60,000 bases of DNA, taken from NCBI GenBank assembly GCA_914767715.1, contig OU612074.1, forward strand, positions 13,876,062-13,936,061, written 5' to 3'. This document shows, in pieces, positions 20,279-31,500 of this stretch. This stretch comes from Membranipora membranacea (taxonomy: Eukaryota; Bryozoa; Gymnolaemata; Cheilostomatida; Membraniporidae). Below the pieces are notes generated by a model that was given only the letters and a program-made list of their open reading frames with translations, ran no database searches and had not been told where the DNA came from. The translations under genes were made by a program, and so were the position numbers. Positions within the stretch are counted from its first letter, which is position 1. Each line of letters begins with the position of its first letter.

Positions 20279-20582
20279 AATTGTCTTCCTTTCTCATCTA
20301 TGAGTTATGAGGTATCCATGGAGCCTAGTGCTGTACCAGCCTAATAAACTATCCGTCTATTTACTTGAGAGAACTGTATAGTATACTGTATATGTAAGTT
20401 AATAAATGAAGTTATCTACTATTGTAAAAAGTCTCCTGACAATGGAACTATATTTATTTTGCACTTATCTGTAAAATAATTGTAATTAAAAGCTTTTTTT
20501 TTAAGTGGTAGCTTATTAGGTTAGCACAGCATTAGGCCCCATGGATACCTCATAGCTCATAGATGAAAAGGGAGGACAATTA
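20279..20582. mobile_element. MITE with about 72-bp terminal inverted repeats
   Basis: AATTGTCTTCCTTTCTCATC... at 20279 is inverted at the right end (...GGGAGGACAATT, ending 20582). The arms share TATGAGGTATCCATGG and stay similar for about 72 bp with a few mismatches. About 155 bp lie between the arms and there is no coding capacity. Confidence 0.8.
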
Positions 20583-20717
20583 CACATGACGCCCCAGGTG
20601 TGCTCCTCATCCAAATATTAAAATTTTAGGATCTGAGAGTATTGGCTTGGACAATTCGCTTGATAATACTAGCCAGTGCGTTTGTACCTGGATATTAATT
20701 GGAAAGCTGAATAGTTT

Positions 20718-20975
20718 GAGCCTTCAAACAGCCCAACAAAAGAGGAGTTGTCTGACCTGAGTTCCTATCTAATGGTGCATCATGGGAAAGATTTTTATGA
20801 GGTGCTCATATAATTTTATTCTAAGCGGATTCTTGATATTAATTTTATATGTAAACAATTACAAAAAACATGATACTTATGCTTCTACCACTTGTTGGAG
20901 CCTTCAAACAGCCCATATGAGGTGTTGTCTGACCTGATCAGCTTTGGAGTTCCGATCTAATGGTACGTCCTGGTA
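20718..20975. repeat. Two direct repeats of about 70 bp
   Basis: GGAGCCTTCAAACAGCCCA followed by GTTGTCTGACCTGA and ATCTAATGGT occurs near 20719 and again near 20898. Spacing is about 180 bp. No function is evident. Confidence 0.6.
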
Positions 20976-22553
20976 GAGTATTTAAAACATGACCGAAATA
21001 ATTTGAATTTTGAATATTGCAGCTTTATCATTGGTGAGCGAAGATAGATTTGATGAGTCCGCCTCAATCAAGAAGAATGATGGACGTCAAAGTCAGACAG
21101 GAACCAAACTCTAAACTCATGATATCATCGACACTGAGACCTGATCAACGAGAACGAGTTCGACCAATCAGATTTCCTCGATACCAGCAGTCTAAGCGCA
21201 GCTGTGAGTTTGTTAACTTTGTTCAATTTTTATTGATGTTCATCCCATAATGCAATTTGTCTAATAATCTCTAATAATGAGAAACATCTCATTATTAATA
21301 ACTAAATAAATGAATAGCTAACCGGAAAATTGTACAAGCTCAATTCCTCTGCTCCATTTATCCACAATAAATTCACCTAACCACGCAGGTCAATAATGTC
21401 CAATAATGTAATTTTATCGAGACAAAAGCAGATTCTATCTAGCGCTGTTAGTTTCAGTGTTAGTTTTAGTAGTAGCTGTTTGTTTAATCTTTCCTTTATC
21501 ACCAGGGAGCAGCTAGAGATTTTGATTTAGATTTTGAAGGTTGTTACTGAAACGTCAAACAATGCATAACATAGAAGCTGATAGATTTTTAACTTTATTT
21601 AGATCCTGACACAAAATTCTATACTGATGGCATATCTCCACAAATAGCCACTCTATGTATTTTCCCACAGATCCATGAATTCATATCAATGTTGTAGCCT
21701 ATATACCTTTTGTACAAGGTAAAGGATATTTTTCGATGCCTTGTTTTTTGCAACTGTATTTTTCGTGTATCATGTCATGCCATGTCATGTTATAGTATTG
21801 ATGAATTTATGAAAATGAATGTCTCAAATCGATTGTGCTGTTATTGTCTTTGTAGGCCTAATGGTGAGGTTATTTTGCAACTACACGCTTTAAAACAAAA
21901 GCTTATGAGAACGATTATTATTGGGTACCAGTTGATTTCCAAAACATAAGCTGACATTCTAACCAAATGGATATGATCTAGACCAAGTTTGGTCCATTCA
22001 CCGGCGTGACCAGTCGGGAGGGAGCAACTGGAATGCAGGTTGATGTCATGCAGTTGCACCAGAGACCATATATAATTATCAAGGGTCACTGGCTGTGTGG
22101 AATGCATATTCTCAAATATTGCGCTTGCTTTTTTTAATGACTCCGCCTAAATGAGCTTGAAAGGCTAACATATAGTGTACATAATTTTCTTATCAGCCGC
22201 TGATCTTTGTTCCCATTTAGTCCCAACACAATCAAGCTAGTGTATAATAAATATCACGCAGTAAATCAATAACTGGGAATTTTATGATTCATTGGAAAAC
22301 CCAGTTTCCTTGTCATTGTAGCCTTAGATGTTGAGTACATAACAACATTGAGGGGATGTGGCAGCAGTCACCGTAATAAAAGAGAACTAATGAGTTACGG
22401 GTTATCTGGTTAAACATAGTTTTGATGAATAGAAATAATAAGCAATCGCCATTTTACATTTGGAGATCATAAGAGTAAGTTATGTGCTTTTAGTATTGTG
22501 TGAATTGGCCGCCTACATACAGCCATTTGACATATTGAGCTACCACCTACAAT

Positions 22554-25500
22554 ATGGCAGATCATGACAAAACACTGAATACCAACAAAAGAAAGAGAAA
22601 CGATTTAACACTTGAAAGGAAGGTTGAGATTCTTGACGAATGGAAGAGATCTGGGAATGCTTCTGCCACTGCTAGGCATTATGGGATATCACGTCGTCTT
22701 CCATATAAAATCCGAGCTCAAGAGAAGGTTATCAGAGAAAAGCTGGCTACGTACCCATCACAAGGTAGAAGAATGAGAATAACATCAAACAGTAAGCAAG
22801 AGCAAAAGAGGAAACGGAGGGGAGCTCAAGAAGGACAAGAGGGGTCAGATAATCAGAAGAAATTGAGAAGTGAGGCAGTCGAGCTGTCGTCTCATACAGA
22901 TGTTGGTGACTCTACTATTGAAGTGAAACCAAAAAAAGCAGAGGGTGAACATGAGACTCGGATTCTAGGTAAGAAATTAGTTCGGTGTACCGATCTTCAT
23001 GAGTCATATTCGTGATTGCGGTGTATTTTGCTTGAAGACTTTGAACAGAAAACAGCAACTACCTTTTGCTTTTGTAAGTATTCAATGTTCATCCAAAATC
23101 ATAGCCAATGTGATGGCTCTGGGGGGGGGGGGGGTTCTTTCAATGAGTGATGCTTTACTAAAGAAAATTATCACTATCACATCGCTCAAATTTATCGCTA
23201 ACTTGGTCTTTCAATTAGACAAATTCGTTCCCAAATCGCTCACTCAGAATGTATATAGTTCTATTCATGTGTGAGTGATTTGTGAGCAAGTTGCGCTGAG
23301 TGAGCGATCAAATTGTGATTGTGGCTGTTTTTAGTTGAAAGGGCCCCCTGATTAGAGTGCTGACCGACCCAACCAAACCATTCAGAGCCAAGGCATCGGC
23401 TAGTCTTCGATTGAATATCGATCTATCAGAATCTCAATCTCACAGTTTTCTCTTTCCCCATGTTAACAGGTGATACTGATGAGCTCGGAGTAACCGATGC
23501 CTCACCGACAGAACCTACTGATGACATCATCACAGACCCCCTATCTGTAGCTTCTACTGATCTGTGTGTATCATCACCTCAAATTTATGATGCTGCTATG
23601 GGCCTTATGTCGCTACAATCACCCCAACTAGGTACTTACTCTTATATCTTCATGGGTATAACTGTATATAACTGTGTATAATACTTTATAGCTATACACT
23701 GAATTCACCAAATTCTAAATTGCACCATAATAAAAGTATTTGTTGTTATGAAAAGAGACAGATTGATGCCAGTTTTACCAGTACATTACAGTAATTACAT
23801 AAGTTACATTACATTTAAAGGAAAATATGCCTTAAATGTCTTATCAGGCTGCCAGGGTACAGCTACTGCCCAATCCCTATTATACACATATTGCCTAATA
23901 AAAGTCCCATTCCATCAGTAATATACACCGGGTATATTACAGAGCAGAACAGAGAATTAGTGATAATAAATACACTGCACCTAATGTTTGACTGTGAAAA
24001 CTTTACATCAATATTCACAAACCTTTCTATTTACAACAGTGGCCATAGAACCAGGAAAACTCTCAGCAACAGGATCAAGTGATCAAAGTGTGCTATCAGC
24101 AAAAACCCAAAGAGTCAACACTTCAGGTAGGCAAACACAAAGAATGATGACAAATTACATAAAAATTCACTCCACAGTACATTACAGTATTCAATTTTCA
24201 TCCACAATCATAGCCATTGTGATGGCTCTGGGGGGGGGGGGGGGGGGGGGGGGGGGGTCTTTCAATGAGAAATGCTTTACTAAAGGAAATTATCACTATG
24301 ACATCGCTCAAATCTATCGCTAACTTGTTCTTTCAATTAGACAAATTCGTTCCCAAATCGCTCACTCAGAATGTATAGTTCAATTCATGTGTGAGTGATT
24401 TGTGAGCAAGTTGCGCTGAGTGAGCGATCAAATTGTGATTTTGGCTGTTTTTAGTTGAAAGGGCCCCCTGATTAGACTGCTGACCGACCCAACCAAACCA
24501 TTCAGAGCCAAGGCATCGGCTAGTCTTCGATTGAATATCTATCTATCAGAATCTCAATCTCACAGTTTTCTCTTTCCCCATGTTAACAGGTGATACTGGT
24601 GAGCTCGGAGTAACCGAAGCCTCACAGACAGAACCTACTGATGACATCATCACAGACCCCCTATCTGTAGCTTCTACTGATCTATGTGTATCGTCACCTC
24701 AAATTTATGATGCTGCTATGGGCCTTATGTCGCTACCATCACCCCAACTAGGTACTTACTCTTATATCTTCATGGGTATAACTGTATATAACCGTGTATA
24801 ATACTTTCACCAAATTCTAAATTACACCATAATAAAAGTATTTTTGTTGTTATGAAAAGAAACAGATTGATGCCAGTTTTACCAGTAAATTACAGTATGA
24901 TTATTTATTCAAAGGGTACAGCTACTGCCAAATCTTCCATCTTCCATCAGTAATATACACCTGGTATATTAAAATTTTTGATCCACTCATTATTGGAACA
25001 GGGAACTAGTGATAATAAATACACTGCACCTAATGTTTGACTGTGAAAACTTTACATCAATATTCACAAACGTTTCTATTTCCAAAAGTGGCCATAGAAC
25101 CAGGAAAACTTTCAGCAACAGGATCAAGTGATCAAAGTGTGCTATCAGCAAAAGCCCAAAGAGTCAATACTTCAGGTAGGCAAACACAAAGAATGATGAC
25201 ACATTACATAACAATTCACTCCACAGTACATTACAGTATGATTATTTATTCGAAAGAAAATTTGGTTGGATGCCACAGCTTCTTTTCAGACCTGTGTACA
25301 ATCACAGTACAGTACAATCTCTATTATACACAAATTACCTAACGAACAACTTATTCAGCTATATACACTGGGTATATTGAACTCATTGTTCATTTAATAC
25401 TGGAACTGACTTACTGACTTACAGTACGATCCCTATTATACACATATTGCCTAATAAAAATCCCATTATAATGCAGCTATAATATACACTGTGGGTATAA

Positions 25501-28500
25501 TGCATGGGTTCGCTTATCATTGTAACAGAAAACAAGTGACTTGTGATAAATAGGCTGCATCTAATTTTGCCGCCCATGCTTCGGAATGTGGCATGTGATA
25601 AGACACATGATTTTAATCAACCTTTTAATCAACAATGTTTAACTGTGCAAATTCTACATCAACATTTGCAATATCATCAACTGAAACCAAAAGAGTCAGC
25701 ACTTCAGGTAGGCAAACACAAAAAATAATGACACATTACATTCCAATTTACCCCACTTAACTTCAATCTGTTACAACATTTGACCTTGACACGGTAATAC
25801 TTTTCTATTTTTAAGATGCTGTCATCGGTTATAAGGACTTCTATGACCCTATAGATAATCCACAGCCAGGATGTTCTTGGCATGAGCCGCCTCAGTATCC
25901 GTGTCGTGTCTCAATGAAGAGTCATGTGAAACCGGCTCAAAAGGTAGGGATAATCACCTGTCAAACCCCCCCCCCCCCCCCTAACTACCGGGCCAAATGT
26001 ATGACAAGTCGCTCAATTAGCACTTGTAATTCTTGCCGCTTGCATATGTTATTACCTGGTGTTCCATATTGAGTTCAACAAAAAAAACAGTATGATATAG
26101 TCTAACAATTTTACTTCTACTTTCAGGTTGTTCAGATGGTACGACCAACTTCTAAACTCAAACACCAAACCCCCAAGTCAAACACATCCAAGGAGATTTC
26201 TCCTGATTCGTATGGCTTGTGCGAGGGCCAGCTATCCTTAAATGACTCAAACTATTGTGTCAGACATGAAGGAGAGATTCCCTGTGTAGGATGTGAAAAC
26301 TGTTGCCAGATGCTGTGTTTTGACTGCCTTAATTCACCCAAAGATTGTCCAAAAGGTGCGTGGCAATGAGCAGTAAAAATTGTCAATGTCCTATAAAAAC
26401 CTGTTGCTTGTGCCAAATATTTTGTATGTTATTTAGAAGCAGCTGTCTCCTCTAGAACCAGGCATGCACAACTCCATATTTGGATAGGTATCATATTTGT
26501 TATTAGTTTTTTTCTGGATTACCGTCAATGAAGATGAGAGCATGATCGCATTCATGATGAGGACATGAGAACAGACATTAATTTCTTCTCAAATTTTTGC
26601 AGGGAAATCACATAAATATATACCGCTCAATACCCTGGCAGCTAAAGTGAGATCTAGCCTGGAACTTCAGAGAGCCAGAGTTGAAAACAAGTTCACAGAT
26701 ATTACTGCTGTGATAAAACAAACAATATCAGTTTTATCTCAGTGGGATAAGGAGACTGAGAAAGAAATCAAACTTATTCAGCTATCACGAGACCAGGAGG
26801 TGGGTGGAAATGTCAAGGCCATGTTCCTGTAAAGACCTAAAATGAAATTATCTAGTGCCATTGGTCTCTTCAAGGTATGATGCTTTCAAAGCATCATGTG
26901 GTCTTCAATACCACAATTTTTAGACTAGACCACATAACATGGTGATACCCAAAGTTGAGATATCAGATATCATTATCATCAACCTTTGTTTACCTCGGCA
27001 GTTATAATTTTGATAGTATACTTAAAACTTATGCTTGTGGCTCATATAGAAACTTCTAACCATTTGTTTGTCTCGCAGATTAAGGCTGTAACAGAGAAGT
27101 TTAGACAGAAAGAAGATGATTACACACGAGAAAGAGATGTCTCTAAACAGATGATGTGTCAGAACAAGACGAGACTGACTGGTGTAGCCGAGGAAATCCG
27201 ACTGATTAATCTTACCCTGACTAGCAGTAACACAGTGAGTTTCTCCTAGATATCTTAAATCATGATTTGGCATGCTCTCAAAGCGAGCATTAGAGACATG
27301 AATTATATTTTTGTATGTTAATGGAGCAGTGATCTTAGTAAGTTATCACTGTCTTAGAAAAAAATTAGTAGGTTAGGTAACTACTACTGCATTCCCAGAA
27401 ATTAATGCTCGTTTAATTCTGTCCATGCACCACAAAGATAATAAAATTAACTTTAAACTGTTCAAAATAGTTGTAGGAAAATATAGGGAATGTCAGGGAG
27501 TGTAATTGACAAACTGAGTTCATCAATGATAATTGACCCAATATCCACTATTGTACTAAGCCTCATCATGACTAGGTTCATTGAACTCACTCCCGGGTTC
27601 TGACCTTTTTTTTTAATAAACTGTACACAATTCTGGGTTTCATTCAATTAACTTTGAGTTGCACAGAATTCAATGAGCTCAAACTCCCCAACTAAGCAGC
27701 ATCAGTTCAAGGTTACATCAATGACAATACCAATGTACTATTTGAAAGCTGCCAAGCCAGTAAATGTTGACAGCTGGGCGAAACTCTGATTCAATGACTA
27801 GGCATTTTAACAATGCAACATGTTGCTGGGCAGGGCATAGCCATTTTAAAATTTCAAAACAGGTGAAATACATGAATTGATGGACATCAGTTGAGACCCT
27901 GCTGATGATATAGCTTACTATCATTATGTTTTTTCTCTTTTTAAGACTGATATATTGTCCAAGAGACAGCAGATAGAAGAGAAAATATCTCATATAATGG
28001 GACTTGAGTTTGATAAATCGGTTCGGCCCAAAAACTCAGGTTAGTAAGGGTCAACCAATAAAGTTTAACACATTTATTTAGATTTTGTTTTGCCAAGCAG
28101 GCATGTAGTCTTCCATTTACATAAAGTACCATCACGATAAGAACTGTTTTTTTCGAATTATCCGACCACCAATATCGTGTCCAACTTTGTGTGTGAAATC
28201 TTGACTTACCTCTCAGTGTAACAGTTATTCACATATGCCTCATTACTACACTGCATTGGCGGGCCGGGTATTGGCTAAAAGAATCGAACACAAGAAATAT
28301 GCTTTAGTGGTATTCCGCAGAGGGTTTTTATGGTCATGTTAACTCAATTTTGCAGAGAGGATAGAGATGCATAATTCTTCACCGGGCTGCTCCTTGAATG
28401 AGCTGACAGGCCAAAGCTCTACTTCTGTTGTAGGATACATGGCAGTAGAAGAGCCAGAAAACAAGGTAGGATATGATGGGCTGATGGCTTCTGCCATGAC

Positions 28501-31500
28501 TACTACCAGTCTGAAGTCTTTTCCATATTGTTAAAATGGAAATACATCAATACCTTTGATAAAAAGAATAATCAATGCCAGCGGTGTTTGTCAATGCTGA
28601 TGATTTTGGTACATATCAACCTTGACCTGCTTTGTTTGTGGAGAGGGAGGCGGAGGAAGCACATTGATGGTCAACTCTTGTATTTGATCTGTCAAGTAAA
28701 GAGTTGTCCTCTCTCATAACTATTATCTGAGGGTTCCTCTATTCCTTCCCCACTTATCAGTAGAACAGCGAATTCAATATTCACCAATGGACAGAGAAAC
28801 ATGCACATGGAAATTCTAAGAAAGCCAGGTTTCTGAGTGATGACAGGTTTTTCTCGCGGTTGAATGGACCAGCTGTACCTCCCCCTACCCGTACTCAAGA
28901 ACGAAGCTTTCTGATACAGATTTGGCACTTTCCCGCCATTATATAAACTTGAAAGTGTGACTGCTCAATTAATTTCTCGACCACTTGGTAATAAATACTC
29001 AACTCACTATAATCACTCACTCAATTTTATCTTATGTTTATATGTCACATAGGATTTACTGCCTACTGTGATTCCTAACTCTCCACCTACTGAATCTGAC
29101 ACGGCTATAGAAACTCATAAGTGTGTAACCTGCTTTGAGGCCGACAACAGGATTCAAAATGGTGACAAACACTGTTGTGAGCAGTACTTTTGTGAACAGC
29201 ACATGAAGGTAAGAAAATCTACAGCGTAAGTGATTATTTGAGATGACCTGACCGCAGTAAGGCTGTCACAATATGGAACTTGGTTCAATTTTCAATCTAG
29301 CACGGAAAACTTGCCATACATCTTCCAGTTTGTATACTTCACCTAATAAGTTTTTTATTTGGCCTGTCTTGATTGCTGATAAATTGACCCTACCTTGCTG
29401 AGGAGTTCTGATTTTATTTACTGCAGAATCATAAAAGTGTAGTGGTAGCAGATGATGAAATGGATGAGCGACGTACTTATATTACCAGGGGAGATAATAT
29501 TACACTTCCTGGAACACACACCCAATCAGATGCTATTATGTGTGATACAGAAAATAGTTCTAAGGTAACCTAATTCACATAATATCTACTGGACCCACAT
29601 AACACATGGTTTAGTTGTTTTATTCGAGACTGAGAGAATGATTTAGCATACCGCATGACATGCTACAACATTTTATTGATAAGGAACTTTAGGAGATATC
29701 CATAGATACGCATTGTATTCTGAGATAGAACGAGGTTGATGTCAGTAAGTTACGGCACAGTATGGTCATATCATCCGCAAATTGAAATCTAGTAGTGACT
29801 AGTGACTGATGACTAGTGACTATTGACTAGCGGCTAGCAACTAGTGACTAGTGACTAGCGACTAGCTCCAAGTGACTAGGCTATGGATTAGAAAAAAACC
29901 ACAAATTGTTTCTTCTCTAAACTGCTGAAAATAACTTCAGTTCTTACGTTTTTTCTTCTTTCTTTGTATTGCTGGGGAAATTGTTTGAAGTAAAGGCTTT
30001 TCATGCCCTTGTTACTAAACATCGATAATTTTGGAAATCAGGAGCGATAGCCAAATGCTAAAGCACTATTTGCCATTCATCTTTTCAAAAGCAGGCAACT
30101 ATCATGGGTTGCTGGAAAAGGTTTTAACCCATGTGTCATACTCTTATCATAAATGAAGCTTGAAAATTGGAAATGAAATTTTCATACTTCTGACAAGTTC
30201 TGACAATTGACCAGACTTCACATGTAATATGATGCTGACCGCACAGCACCTTGGTGAAAGTTAGTGCATTAATTGTCTTTAATACTTCTTTTGAGCTTCA
30301 TAATTCAATCATTCATTGACTTAGAGATAGAGATTGTTTTTATTGATTTATTTATTTATTTTCAATGATGCAGCAAAATTATGGTTACTGTAAGAAGGCG
30401 TTATTGTTTAGGAGTCTGATACTATAAGGTATGAAACTTTTTCGAAAAACAAGCTGTGCGGCTCTTAGCTGATAAAAATGTTTTCCTACCCGGAACATGA
30501 TGTTTGTTAAAAATATGCTCTTGGTCATTAATATAATTTACTGCAGTACTAAAAATTTGAACTCAGATCAAATAAGGATTGTCACAGATGTATGAGGTAG
30601 ATAATATAAAGGAGATAATCGCCACGGATCTCTCCTTTGCCACGCATGAGTTGAACCAAACTTCTGAATTATATAAAAAAATCGGTAATATAAGATACTG
30701 CACAAAATATTCACATTGATAATTGGACGGATAAAAAGATTTGAACTTGGACATTGCATAAAAACTGCTAATTTCAATCTACAAAAAATGTGGTCAGTAT
30801 TATCAGACCATTCAAATGAGTCACAACAGGGATACTCCTTGCCTAAAAACCTAAAGAAGGCGTGTGAATGACTTAGGCTTGTTACCCAGTTACTGTGGTT
30901 GTGGTAGCGCATTGCTTGCTGGCGCAATGCAGCCATATTATGATCAGTGAAGCCTAAGCATTAATTTTTCCTGACTTGGGAGTATAATAAGTCTACGCCT
31001 CTGTTATTAACTTGACAATGTTAATATGATTTGAGTATGAGGTCTGGCTTGATGTTGCCCCCGAATCGTTGCTAAATGCTATTAGACAGCTATTGCCGTA
31101 CTGCGACGGTTATATTACATGTTAAAGTCTGGTCTGTTAACAGGTTGAAAGAAATATGAGCGACTTATTTCCAAATTTCAATCTTCAACTATGATGAGAG
31201 TATGACAATTGGGGTAAAAACCTTTTCCAGCAACCCTGATAGTTGCCTGCTTTTGAAAAGATGAATGGCAAATAGTATTTGAATTTTTACAGGATAGGAT
31301 AAATATTTTTCAACATCTGAATTCAGGGAGTTGTGTCCCCTCTGTATAATTTGGCATTTGACATTTAGCATTTTTGTGCCTTTAGCATTTGGCATTTAGC
31401 ATGTCGCTCCTGATTTCCATGCTATCGTATGGTCTGGTAGGCAGGATACTTGTAAGGTTAAGGCCTGAACCATAGACGTAATAATAAACCTAGACAGGAC

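Larger units (their letters stand above)
19600..22553. other. Gene-poor interval with repeats
   Basis: Besides the tRNA-like sequence, the MITE and the direct repeats, it holds a GC-rich foldback at about 20058-20090 (GGCGCTTAAGCGCC core). A stretch at about 21053-21202 has an ATG, 50 open codons and a GTGAGT donor, possibly an upstream exon, but it has no recognised domain. Confidence 0.4.
23050..25235 (+). repeat. Tandem duplication of about 1.1 kb containing two exons
   Basis: Exons 2-3 (162 and 87 nt) and their introns recur as exons 4-5 with the same lengths and few changes. A degenerate third trace of the second exon ends at CACTTCAGGTAGGC (25700-25713), but its reading frame and acceptor are lost. 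Confidence 0.85.

Noticed and set aside
23050-25235. CRISPR-like or satellite array
   Set aside because: Only two copies of a 1.1-kb exon-bearing unit; this is a tandem exon duplication in a eukaryotic gene.
25648-25707. Possible extra exon of the Psq/TPR gene
   Set aside because: It resembles the end of exons 3 and 5 and keeps the donor, but most of the exon is deleted and no acceptor keeps the phase.
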